A stretch of 64,000 nucleotides of DNA from Nitrospira sp. GTDB lineage: Bacteria; Nitrospirota; Nitrospiria; Nitrospirales; Nitrospiraceae. Within the stretch, counting starts at the first letter, position 1. Each line of letters starts with the position of its first letter. The notes below the pieces were generated by a model that did not search any database, had not been told where the DNA came from, and saw nothing but the letters and a program-made list of their open reading frames with translations. Shown one piece after another: positions 38,751-46,829 of the stretch. Location: NCBI GenBank assembly GCA_024998685.1, contig JACOEH010000016.1:29071-93070 (forward strand). The letters are read 5' to 3'. The translations under genes were made by a program, and so were the position numbers.

Positions 38751-41188
38751 CTGAACCAACATTAGACACAGAATCATACAAGACTTTTTTCAGAAGAGTA
38801 ACAGGATGTCATGACCCATTTGATTACCAGCTCCACATAGCGCAACAACTTTTCCAGGGACGAAATATCGTTCTTCGAGCTCCAACTGGTGCAGGCAAAA
38901 CGTGGGCGGTGTTGACACCATTTCTCTCTACTGATGGGTGGGCTGCTCGTCCGGCACGTTTGATCTATGTGCTTCCGCTCAGGACATTGGCGCAGGGTAT
39001 CTATAGAGAGGCACGGGAAGCTGCAAGCCGTCTCGGACATCCCGTTGAGAGTGTGGTGAATGCACGAGGACAGGAGACTGTATCTCCATTCGTAACATTG
39101 CAGACTGGGGAACAGCCCGACGATCGTTTCTTCGATCGTGGGAAGATCATCGTGACTACCTATGATCAGCTATTGAGCGGACTCCTTGATGGTCCCTATG
39201 GTCTTTCTGACCGTTTGCACAACATCAATGCCGCTGCCGTGGCTGGTTCCCTTGTTGTCTTTGATGAATTCCACCTCATGGAACCACATCGGGCATTCCT
39301 CACCGCTGCTGCGTGTCTGTATTTGTTCAGAAATCTATGCCAGTCGGTCTGGATGACTGCTACCGCGACTCGTCCGCTCGAAAAAGTTCTACACGACGCG
39401 CTGGACACTGTTTCAATCCCTGCAACTGAAGGTGAAGCAGTTGAGTGCGTTAAATCACTTCCGAGCGTCACCGAAGTCACCCGTCATATCATCCCAGAGC
39501 ACGAGCCATTATCAGCCCAGTCCGTTCTCCGATGCCACGAAGGACGCTCCATCGTCTTGCTAAATACGGTGGGACGTGCGCAAGAAATGTTTCAGCAATT
39601 GCGCGAAAAGAAGAAGCCCGAAACTTGTCTAATGCTCCTTCACTCACGTTTTTTCAAGGAAGACCGAAGGGCCAAGGAAAAAGTACTCCGTTCCTTGTTC
39701 GGGAAAGGGGCTAAAGGCGATGCTATGCTCGTCTCTACACAAGTTGTGGAAGCTGGCTTAGACCTTTCCTGTGAGCATCTCCATACGGAGTTGTGTCCTA
39801 TGAATGCATTGGTTCAGCGAGGCGGACGCTGTGCCAGATTCGCTGGAGAAACGGGGACCGTTCACGTCTATCCCTTTCCACAGAAAGACAAAGCCTGGTT
39901 GCCCTATGGTGATCAGCATCGTGAGGATATCGCGCTTACCAGGACCCGCGCACTTCTGCAGCGAATCGGTCACGCAACCCTCCAACCACATGAAGCAGCA
40001 GCATGGGTACAAGAGGTTCACGGTGCCGAAGATGAGCAAGCTCTACGCGAAGGGTGGCGAACTCAACTCAACAAGTGTTTGGGCTTGATCCAACAAAATG
40101 CCATCCTCCGTGAGCCAAGGCGAGTGGCGGATTTCATACGTGGAGAGGACACAGACTCTATTAGGGTCATAATCAGCGAAGAGGTTTCGAGACCAGAATC
40201 TCCTGGCCAGCGTGAAGGGCTGAGCCTATCGCGGCGGTCACTGTATGGTCTCTTTCAGAACAGAACGTCTGACGTTGGGTGGTACTGGGATGGCTCAGAT
40301 GAGGAACCGTGGAAAACTTTAGGATCTGTCGTATCCCTCAACCGCACCTATGTGGTGTGTCTTCGCCCTTCTGTTGCCGCCTACGATAAGGACATCGGTC
40401 TTCGTATTGGCATCCCAGGAAATGAGATAAGCCCTGATCGTATGGAACCACCACGGCCTGGGTATGCACCGCTACGAATGGAACCGTGGACAGCGCACGC
40501 GCAACAAGTTGCGAAAGAAACAAGGAGACGTTTAGAGAAAGATGGATGGACAACAGGCTTGCTAGGTGTTGGATTCGCGAAACGTTATGTGCTCGACCCA
40601 CCCATGATCATGGATGCTGCACAAGCCTGTGCTCTGTTACACGATCTCGGCAAACTTCAGAATGACTGGCAACGTTGGGCGGAAGCAGCTCAGCGCTCCA
40701 GAGATTCATCCTATGAGCACAAGATTCCGCTAGCACATACTGATTTTGATCCAGAGAAGCCCGAGGATCGAGCACGAGAACGGACGCTTGGCTTCCATCG
40801 CCCCATGCATGCACCAGCCAGTGCATATTACGGGAGAGCATTCATAGTCCAATTACTTCGGTCAGTTACGGATGGGCAGCGTGCTTATGTTGCGTCAGCT
40901 TGCATCGCCGCTATTCTTGCCCATCATGGAGGATGGTGGCCAAAAGACCTGGAGCACAACCCTCCCCCACTTTGGCTTGGATGGGAGACAGCGGTCGCGC
41001 ATACACTTGGCTGTATGATGGATACAAAAATCCTAAGCAGCCTGCGGAACTATCCAGTCGAGAAATTCCTAAAAGCAGCCACAGGCGCAGATAGTCTTTC
41101 CGATTGGTGGCCGTTGGTTGCGTACTTAACTAGGACGCTCCGGCTCTCCGATCAGCGTGCAACAGCAGAAGGAACTTGCCATGGATAG
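38729..41188 (+). CDS. cas3: Cas3 helicase-nuclease with C-terminal HD domain
   Basis: About 819 residues. The SF2 helicase comes first: Walker A APTGAGKTW (about 51-59), DExH box VVFDEFHLMEP, motif III MTATATR, and motif VI region ALVQRGGRCARF. The HD nuclease follows at the C-terminus: ALLHDLGKLQNDW near residue 640, GFHRPMHAP, and ILAHHGGWW. Most Cas3 proteins have HD first; the helicase-HD order is known from the I-G/Dpsyc-type and related variants. Cas3 unwinds and degrades the target strand after Cascade recruits it. The start is uncertain (ATG at 38729, 38738 or 38744), because it lies in a relic of cas6. It overlaps cas8 by eight bases. Confidence 0.92.
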   Translation: MDGMKMSSEPTLDTESYKTFFRRVTGCHDPFDYQLHIAQQLFQGRNIVLRAPTGAGKTWAVLTPFLSTDGWAARPARLIYVLPLRTLAQGIYREAREAASRLGHPVESVVNARGQETVSPFVTLQTGEQPDDRFFDRGKIIVTTYDQLLSGLLDGPYGLSDRLHNINAAAVAGSLVVFDEFHLMEPHRAFLTAAACLYLFRNLCQSVWMTATATRPLEKVLHDALDTVSIPATEGEAVECVKSLPSVTEVTRHIIPEHEPLSAQSVLRCHEGRSIVLLNTVGRAQEMFQQLREKKKPETCLMLLHSRFFKEDRRAKEKVLRSLFGKGAKGDAMLVSTQVVEAGLDLSCEHLHTELCPMNALVQRGGRCARFAGETGTVHVYPFPQKDKAWLPYGDQHREDIALTRTRALLQRIGHATLQPHEAAAWVQEVHGAEDEQALREGWRTQLNKCLGLIQQNAILREPRRVADFIRGEDTDSIRVIISEEVSRPESPGQREGLSLSRRSLYGLFQNRTSDVGWYWDGSDEEPWKTLGSVVSLNRTYVVCLRPSVAAYDKDIGLRIGIPGNEISPDRMEPPRPGYAPLRMEPWTAHAQQVAKETRRRLEKDGWTTGLLGVGFAKRYVLDPPMIMDAAQACALLHDLGKLQNDWQRWAEAAQRSRDSSYEHKIPLAHTDFDPEKPEDRARERTLGFHRPMHAPASAYYGRAFIVQLLRSVTDGQRAYVASACIAAILAHHGGWWPKDLEHNPPPLWLGWETAVAHTLGCMMDTKILSSLRNYPVEKFLKAATGADSLSDWWPLVAYLTRTLRLSDQRATAEGTCHG

Positions 41189-42965
41189 AACGTTCCAGGT
41201 TTTCACCATCGCTAAGAATACAGGCACTCACGCAGATGTTTTCGCCGCCGCTGGACTAGCAGACTTACTGACCTCTTTGCCAAATGCCAGCGGCATACGA
41301 TTAGCCGACAATGGGGTTTCATTTGAAATCCAACTATCTAAGCCTCTATCCAACGATGACCTTCGGCGTATTCCTCAAGTACCGGGATACCCGTTTCTTA
41401 AGACCAATGAGAACCTGACAGTTCCAGCAGGCGCAATTGATCCTGTTGACTACAAAGCTGAGAAAGCCAAGGCTGACCGCAGGAAACAAGCTCTTGCGCA
41501 AAAGGGCAAAAAAGGGGAAAAAACTGTCGATTCAGAAACCCAGCAACTGATGCAACAGGAACAGCTCAGGGAAGATTGGCGTCTACTCCAAGTCCTTAAC
41601 ACACTGCAGGGGGATGAAACCTCTAACAAGGTCCACGAAACTATCGCCAGACGAAAGCCAGAGCAGTTCAACAAGGAGGTGAACTCAGCCCTTGAAGCCT
41701 TTTCGAATGAACGCTCAAGCGGTTTAGACTGGGCGGTCAGCACTGTGCAGCTTTTTACCCCGATCGCAGCCAAGGGATATAGCCGGCTCAAGCCTGATAG
41801 TACCGACCGGAATGACAAGACAAAGGAACAGTGGGCAGATCCCTTAGTTGAGTGGTTAAAATATCGCGGTTACTTCCGTGTAGCCTGCCCCTTCTTCCAA
41901 GGCCCCAAAGCAGAACACGTACGTCTGCTCTGCCCCATCCCCCATGATATCTCGTTTAGAGCCCTAGAATTGGTTGCTCGTAAACTCCGCAACACGGGAG
42001 TGTATGGCGGCCCTCCCAAGATGGACGCACTAGCAGTCCTCAAGTTGGCCGAACTGCTTGTACGTCACTCAGAGGAATACCATGACCATGATGCAGAAGT
42101 ATTTCCTGGTCTTTCCCTGACAGGTAAGAGTCCTGCTGAAACGATATCAGGAGTGATGGTGACGAACTATCAGTCCCTTGGAAATGCCAAGGCGGTCTCG
42201 GCCATGTCCATCATCGCGTTACCTGGCTGGTTTCCAATAGTCAGTAAGCGAGACACCGAACTTTGGCTCGCTACTTTAGATGAACATCAAAGAGTCATCA
42301 GAGGGCTTCAGGATGACCACTCAGATGAAATTGGTCTTCTTGTGACGTATCGTCGCTTTCTCGAAAAGCGAGGCGAAGTTGGTACGTGGGCTCTTGTGGA
42401 GTTCATGGAGCACTATGGTCCCTTTCTGATTCGTGTACGGGAACAGAAGCGGAAGGTCCGATCGTTTCGCACAGATTACTTCAGGAGGATTGTCATGGGA
42501 ACGGCACCGAAGCTCATGGAGGTTCTTAACAATTTAGGATTTCAGGCAGTCGCAGCAGCCGTGCGCAAGTCCACGGTGAACGCTCAAGCTCAGAAAGCAA
42601 TGGGCAGGTCAGATTACCGAGAAATTCGGTATGACCTCCTCCACGATCTTCGCCGTAAGCGTAGCTTGCCAGGTGTGACGCCATTGATAGAAACCGTTTC
42701 CGATTTTATTTCCAAGTACAACGTTGAAAATGCGCGTCGGCGGGAGATGCGGAAGTCTGCACCACGGAATGTCACCACAGATGAATTTTCCGCATTCACT
42801 GCTCTTCTTGAAAGTTATGGTGCCTCTACGGTGGGGGCGCTGCTCTGCGCCTACGGTTCCTGCCGTGAACCGCATGACGAAGATGCTGCAGAACCATCGG
42901 AAACTGATCCTGCGTCTGGAGCAACCAACATCGGCAACACCATAACAGGACAAGGAGGAAAATGA
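41181..42965 (+). CDS. cas8: Type I large subunit, Cas8-like (DevT/Csx13-position protein)
   Basis: About 594 residues, start at the ATG at 41181 behind AGAAGGA. It occupies the large-subunit place between cas3 and cas7. Visible features are a charged, Lys/Gln-rich linker (about 105-135, KADRRKQALAQKGKKGEK), a central part with PGWFPIVSKRDTELW, and a helical C-terminus (EFSAFTALLESYGASTVGALL) that could serve as the small subunit. I cannot match it firmly to one Cas8 subfamily. Position, size and context give the call. It would bind the crRNA 5' handle region and the PAM within Cascade. Confidence 0.75.
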   Translation: MDRTFQVFTIAKNTGTHADVFAAAGLADLLTSLPNASGIRLADNGVSFEIQLSKPLSNDDLRRIPQVPGYPFLKTNENLTVPAGAIDPVDYKAEKAKADRRKQALAQKGKKGEKTVDSETQQLMQQEQLREDWRLLQVLNTLQGDETSNKVHETIARRKPEQFNKEVNSALEAFSNERSSGLDWAVSTVQLFTPIAAKGYSRLKPDSTDRNDKTKEQWADPLVEWLKYRGYFRVACPFFQGPKAEHVRLLCPIPHDISFRALELVARKLRNTGVYGGPPKMDALAVLKLAELLVRHSEEYHDHDAEVFPGLSLTGKSPAETISGVMVTNYQSLGNAKAVSAMSIIALPGWFPIVSKRDTELWLATLDEHQRVIRGLQDDHSDEIGLLVTYRRFLEKRGEVGTWALVEFMEHYGPFLIRVREQKRKVRSFRTDYFRRIVMGTAPKLMEVLNNLGFQAVAAAVRKSTVNAQAQKAMGRSDYREIRYDLLHDLRRKRSLPGVTPLIETVSDFISKYNVENARRREMRKSAPRNVTTDEFSAFTALLESYGASTVGALLCAYGSCREPHDEDAAEPSETDPASGATNIGNTITGQGGK

Positions 42966-42966
42966 T

Positions 42967-43977
42967 ATGACAAGTGCTAACTCCCTCTCACTCTGTGCGA
43001 GGGTCACGCTCGACCTTCACAGCCTTAACAATGAAGGCACCGAAGGCAACCAACAGCAAACCCGCATGGTTCACATCATCGATCAAAAGGGCCGACGTGC
43101 AGTGGTCAATGCAATCAGCGGAGACATGTTCAAACATATCCTCGTTGAACACCTGATCCCGCTCCTCAAAGAGGCTCAGCAACCTTTATCGCCAGGCGCG
43201 AAGGTTCATGATGCGGACCGGATTAACGCACTCAACCAGGCATTCGTCGACTTTTGCGAAAAGGAGCAGGACCTTATAACCAATGGCAAGAAGGAGAAGC
43301 GGAAGGCGACCGAATCGGAAATCATGACCAAGATCCTGACTGACTGCAGCCTGACTGACATGGCTGGAGCACTGGTAACCCGAGGACGGTCGGTGGGTCG
43401 GAAGTCTGTTGCGGAGTTTGGCTGGGTAGTCGGGCTTCCTGAAAACAGTGCGGGGGAGCCACTTACTACCACCGAACAATATTTTCATGTGAAATATGCG
43501 CCTGAGGGACGAGAAGCAGCAACAGGGGGCGAGACTGTCGCAGGCAAACAGGCAATTTTTCATCGTCCTGTTTCCTCTGGTATCTATGCTCTCATTTGCA
43601 ATCTTGACCTTTGCCGTGTCGGGCTCAACGACATCACAAGGCAGTACGTGGTAGACCCCGCAGGACGGAAGACACGAGCTAAGGCACTGGTTCATGCTTT
43701 GATTGCCACTCTTCTAAAGCCCACTGGCGCTCAACGGAATACCCAGAATCCGCATATTGTCGCCTGCGAGGGAGTTGTTACCGTTTCCTCCACGTCTTTG
43801 CCCGCTCCCACAGTCAGCCCGCTCCATGACAACTATCGAGACCAAGTCTCTCATGCAGCAACAGTGCTCAACGGGATTAAAGCCAATGGAGTCACGGTTA
43901 CAAATTTCGATACGTTGGCTGATGGTGCCAGAGTCATGGCAGACGTAGCTGCTAATCTTCAGGTTCCCAGCGAGTAA
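42967..43977 (+). CDS. cas7: Cas7, DevR-family crRNA backbone subunit
   Basis: 336 residues. SLSLCARVTLDLHSLNNEG at the N-terminus, GRRAVVNAISGDMFKHI, and later FHRPVSSGIYALICNLDL with GLNDI fit the DevR/Cst2 group of Cas7 proteins. Several copies of Cas7 line the crRNA spacer in Cascade. The ATG follows the cas8 stop by one base, and cas5 follows after three bases, so the three genes are translated together. DevR proteins were first noted as autoregulators in Myxococcus; that role is not implied here. Confidence 0.85.
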   Translation: MTSANSLSLCARVTLDLHSLNNEGTEGNQQQTRMVHIIDQKGRRAVVNAISGDMFKHILVEHLIPLLKEAQQPLSPGAKVHDADRINALNQAFVDFCEKEQDLITNGKKEKRKATESEIMTKILTDCSLTDMAGALVTRGRSVGRKSVAEFGWVVGLPENSAGEPLTTTEQYFHVKYAPEGREAATGGETVAGKQAIFHRPVSSGIYALICNLDLCRVGLNDITRQYVVDPAGRKTRAKALVHALIATLLKPTGAQRNTQNPHIVACEGVVTVSSTSLPAPTVSPLHDNYRDQVSHAATVLNGIKANGVTVTNFDTLADGARVMADVAANLQVPSE

Positions 43978-43980
43978 CCA

Positions 43981-44790
43981 ATGATCAGCAAACGAAACCC
44001 GGAACCCGATCCAAGGACGGCAGGCATTCGCGCACGACGCCTGGCCGAACTATCTGATCCTGCATCCACTGCTGAGGTCCCGGGCCCGGGACGGTGGTTG
44101 ATCGCCGAGTATCAACCGACAGCGCTTTTTTCTCTCAAACTCAGCCTGGCGACCAGTTCTGTGGGCAAGACATTAGTCGTGCCTACTCCTTACAGCATCA
44201 AAATGGCGTTTGTAGATGCGGGGTTCAGAGCAGGCCTCTCTGACGCCGATTGCCGTGACTTACTGCGATCATTGGTTGGCGTAGAAATCCGCATTGCTCC
44301 TCCAAGAGCTGCCTGCATCACCCATACTTTTCTAAAGGTACGGCAAGAGCCGAAGACGCCCGACCCGCTTCGGCCATATATCGACTCCATTGCGTATCGT
44401 GAGCTGGCCCATCATCAGGGCAACTGGAGGTGGGCATTTGATCTTGCTGGTGGAGATGAGACGCTCGCTACTCGGCTTGTCAATATTGCCGCTCACGTAA
44501 ACTATGTTGGGAAGCGTGGTTCGTTTGTTCAGTTCCTTGGCATTTCTCGCTCCACTGAACTCGGACCCGAATTCACTCAGCCTATTCAAAATCAGGAATC
44601 TTGGCAGCCGCCATCCAGAATGCACATTCTTCCCCTTGATGATTTCGGTCCAAAGGCGGACATGGAGACCCTTAGTTCCTTTACATCTAAAAGACCGATA
44701 CGGGATAAGCATCGTCGCTTCGTACGCACAATAATTCCTATTGGTTTAGTAAACACTGGGCCTGGATTTTCTGAATACCGAGCCGAGTAG
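43981..44790 (+). CDS. cas5: Cas5-like subunit (DevS position)
   Basis: 269 residues directly after cas7. Features compatible with Cas5 are the early GRWLIAEYQPTALFSLKLS strand, PTPYSIKMAFVDAGF (the YTxP-like region of Cas5) and a later glycine-rich turn. The match is weaker than for the other Cas proteins; the call rests mainly on size and order (cas3-cas8-cas7-cas5). Cas5 caps the crRNA 5' handle. The operon ends here and is followed by toxin-antitoxin remnants rather than by cas1. Confidence 0.72.
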   Translation: MISKRNPEPDPRTAGIRARRLAELSDPASTAEVPGPGRWLIAEYQPTALFSLKLSLATSSVGKTLVVPTPYSIKMAFVDAGFRAGLSDADCRDLLRSLVGVEIRIAPPRAACITHTFLKVRQEPKTPDPLRPYIDSIAYRELAHHQGNWRWAFDLAGGDETLATRLVNIAAHVNYVGKRGSFVQFLGISRSTELGPEFTQPIQNQESWQPPSRMHILPLDDFGPKADMETLSSFTSKRPIRDKHRRFVRTIIPIGLVNTGPGFSEYRAE

Positions 44791-44943
44791 TTCACCGATG
44801 ATAACCAGAAGATTACTCGCCTTCGATGGCGCGGCGCTACTGCTCTTGGAACTCTGGCGGCGGCAGCATGCCGGAGGATCGGAATGAGATGACTCGTTCC
44901 AGATGGTCGACGATAATGTGCTTCATTTGAGAGGGAACACCGC
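44791..44943. other. Degraded sequence after cas5
   Basis: No gene. GGCGCGGCGCTACTGCTCT here resembles GCGGCGCTGCTGCTGGACT near 45812, hinting that both derive from the same type of lost gene. Confidence 0.35.
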
Positions 44944-45159
44944 ATGAAAACCTATAAAGGAATCGTCAAAGGCAACACGGTGGTGCTCAAGGAAAAACCA
45001 GATGTCCAAGACGGAACTGAGGCTCTCGTGCTTGTGAAAGCCACAGAAGCCGAAGAGCAGGAAATCATCAGCTGCCAAAAGGCCATGATGGAAACTGGAT
45101 TTCCCATGGGGAAGCTACTCTATAAGGATCGAGGAGAGTTGCATGACCGTAGAAAATAG
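44944..45159 (+). CDS. Small antitoxin-like protein (DUF104/AF2212-like)
   Basis: 71 residues. The beta-rich N-terminus KTYKGIVKGNTVVLKEKP, then VQDGTEALVLV, is typical of DUF104-type small antitoxins that accompany PIN-domain toxins. The C-terminal helix is charged. The next gene, a PIN domain, overlaps by 17 bases, as in such pairs. The partner is truncated, so the antitoxin is probably left without its toxin. Confidence 0.7.
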   Translation: MKTYKGIVKGNTVVLKEKPDVQDGTEALVLVKATEAEEQEIISCQKAMMETGFPMGKLLYKDRGELHDRRK

Positions 45160-45340
45160 GCTCATCGACACGAACGTGCTGGTCTATGCCTATGCCCTTT
45201 CCGAAAAGATGAGGCGCCAGGTCGCTCGCAAGATGTTGGACCAGATTTGGGACGAGGGAGGAGGTGTTGTCGCCATTCAAAACCTTTCTGAGTGTTTTGT
45301 TGTCATTACCATGAATGTTGACGCAAAACATGACGGTTGA
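45143..45340 (+). pseudogene. PIN-domain toxin, truncated after the first third
   Basis: MTVENRLIDTNVLVYAYALS is a clear PIN N-terminus with the first catalytic Asp (IDTNVL), followed by ARKMLDQIWDEGGG and AIQNLSECFVVI with the conserved Glu. The chain then runs into NVDAKHDG, sequence that belongs to the start of the next gene. Full PIN toxins have about 130-140 residues, so the last two Asp-bearing motifs are lost. The gene was cut by whatever brought the next nucleotidyltransferase. Confidence 0.75.
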
Positions 45341-45647
45341 CCAAAGCATTCTCGACGAGATCGTACGCCGTATTGTCGACGTAGCGCAGCCGGATCGGAT
45401 CATCTTGTTCGGTTCAGCCGCCCGTGGGCAGATGGGACCGGACAGCGATCTTGATCTGCTTGTCGTCAAGGCCGGCGTTCCGCATCGAAGGCGACTGTCA
45501 CAACAGATCTATCTCAATCTCTTTGGCATCGCTATGCCGGTTGACATCATCGTCGTCAGTCCGGAAGACATCGAGGCTTTTAAAGACAAGGTCGGGACGA
45601 TCATCGGGCCCGCTCTGAAGGATGGGAAGCTTCTTTATGCCGCCTAA
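45330..45647 (+). CDS. MNT-type nucleotidyltransferase (antitoxin-like)
   Basis: About 105 residues: ILDEIVRRIVDVAQPDRIIL, then the nucleotidyltransferase motif FGSAARGQMGPDSDLDLLVV, and VDIIVVSPEDIEAFKDK. The frame is intact, start at the ATG at 45330. The HEPN gene that should follow is reduced to fragments. A truncated copy of its own N-terminal third lies at 45865-45953. Confidence 0.83.
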   Translation: MTVDQSILDEIVRRIVDVAQPDRIILFGSAARGQMGPDSDLDLLVVKAGVPHRRRLSQQIYLNLFGIAMPVDIIVVSPEDIEAFKDKVGTIIGPALKDGKLLYAA

Positions 45648-45779
45648 GCAAGGCGACCCGACAGAGGGACCCGATATCCCGGATTATCGGAAGAGGTCAC
45701 CAGAGAGGATTACGTCCAAGCCCTTGAGCTCGCTGAGTGTGTTGTGCGATGGGCGGAGTCGCTGCTTTCGCCAAGGTGA
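45637..45779 (+). pseudogene. HEPN-domain remnant with internal deletion
   Basis: The start MPPKQGDPT is a usual beginning for HEPN partners. It jumps, in another frame, to RGTRYPGLSEEVTREDYVQ, then ALELAECVVRWAESLL and a stop at 45777-45779, the usual HEPN C-terminus. About two thirds of the domain is missing. It was the toxin of the preceding nucleotidyltransferase. Confidence 0.75.
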
Positions 45780-45864
45780 GAAGAGCACAGGTCTTGCGCC
45801 GTCGATCACGCGGCGCTGCTGCTGGACTATCGCGGAGGTTAAAAGTCGATGGACGGTATGCCGA

Positions 45865-45953
45865 TTGACAGAATCGCTCGACGAGATCGTTCGCCGGGTT
45901 GTCGACGTGGCACATCCGAATCGGATCATCATGCTCGGTTCGGCCGTTCCCCC
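45865..45953 (+). pseudogene. Fragment of a second MNT nucleotidyltransferase
   Basis: SLDEIVRRVVDVAHPNRIIM then LGSA, in a frame without a start, is about 80 percent identical at DNA level to 45340-45425 in the intact gene. It breaks off at GSAV before the catalytic aspartates. Confidence 0.72.
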
Positions 45954-46015
45954 GATTTGCTTGTGGCGTCCATTCCCCTGTAGTACACTGGCGTCCTACA
46001 CGGAAGGAGCTTGAT

Positions 46016-46285
46016 ATGCCGATGAGTGTACGGTTGGATCCGAAGACAGATCGCGCCCTTGCGCGCTTGGCCAAACGACGGGGGCAAACGAAGTCCGAAG
46101 TGGTCCGAGAAGCGATCGGGGTGCTCACTCAGCAGACAAAAGCCGGTGAACAGAAACAGCCGTACGACGTAATCGCGCATCTGATCGGCTGCGTAGACAG
46201 CGGCGGGGCGCAGCTCTCGGAGAAAACCGGAGACAAGTTTGCCAACCTCCTTCGAGAAAAAGCGCATGGCCGCCGTTCTCGTTGA
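46016..46285 (+). CDS. Ribbon-helix-helix antitoxin
   Basis: 89 residues. The N-terminal MPMSVRLDPKTDRALARLAK and KRRGQTKSEVVREAIGVL form the ribbon-helix-helix DNA-binding domain (beta strand, then two helices). The C-terminal half would wrap the toxin. GAAGGAG lies just before the start. It overlaps a complete PIN toxin gene by 20 bases, making a type II toxin-antitoxin pair that probably represses its own promoter. Confidence 0.85.
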   Translation: MPMSVRLDPKTDRALARLAKRRGQTKSEVVREAIGVLTQQTKAGEQKQPYDVIAHLIGCVDSGGAQLSEKTGDKFANLLREKAHGRRSR

Positions 46286-46682
46286 TGCCGGACCTCTCAT
46301 TGCCCTGTTGGATCGAAGCGACCATAATCATGACCGTTGCATCAAAACACTTCGCGCACTTCGCGATCCTCTCGTCACGGTCTGGCCGGCCTTCACGGAG
46401 GCGATGTATCTCTTGCGGTTCTCATGGGACGCCCAAGAGGCACTCTGGGAGATGCTCGACACGGAAGCCCTTCGGCTGGTGACCGTGGATCATGCCGATA
46501 TACCTCGAATCCGACACCTGATGCACAAGTACCGGGATCTTCCCATGGATCTTACAGACGCGGCGTTGGTCCGTGTCGCCGAACGACACAAAGTGCGGCG
46601 GATTTTCACGTTGGACCGGCGAGATTTCTTGGTGTATCGCCCGGAAGGGCTGGGGCGGTTTTCTCTATTACCCGTATCCTGA
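46266..46682 (+). CDS. PIN-domain ribonuclease toxin (VapC-like)
   Basis: About 138 residues with all PIN acidic positions: VLVDAGPLIALLD, the Glu in FTEAMYLL, the Asp in DLPMDLTDAALVRVAE, and the Asp in IFTLDRRDF. Start chosen at the ATG at 46266 (MAAVLVDAGP). It is the only complete toxin of the cluster between cas5 and cas1. PIN toxins cut RNA, usually tRNA or rRNA. Confidence 0.87.
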   Translation: MAAVLVDAGPLIALLDRSDHNHDRCIKTLRALRDPLVTVWPAFTEAMYLLRFSWDAQEALWEMLDTEALRLVTVDHADIPRIRHLMHKYRDLPMDLTDAALVRVAERHKVRRIFTLDRRDFLVYRPEGLGRFSLLPVS

Positions 46683-46829
46683 CCTGTGCCCAAGCACTGG
46701 CGGAACTGTTGTCTTCCGGTGAATGGTCGTTTTGCGTTACCGATCGATCAAGGCCTTTGGTGAACCACCGGCGGTCAAGAGCACGGAGTTGATCGAGCGG
46801 CCAGTCGCCACTTCATATAGGAGCCCCCT

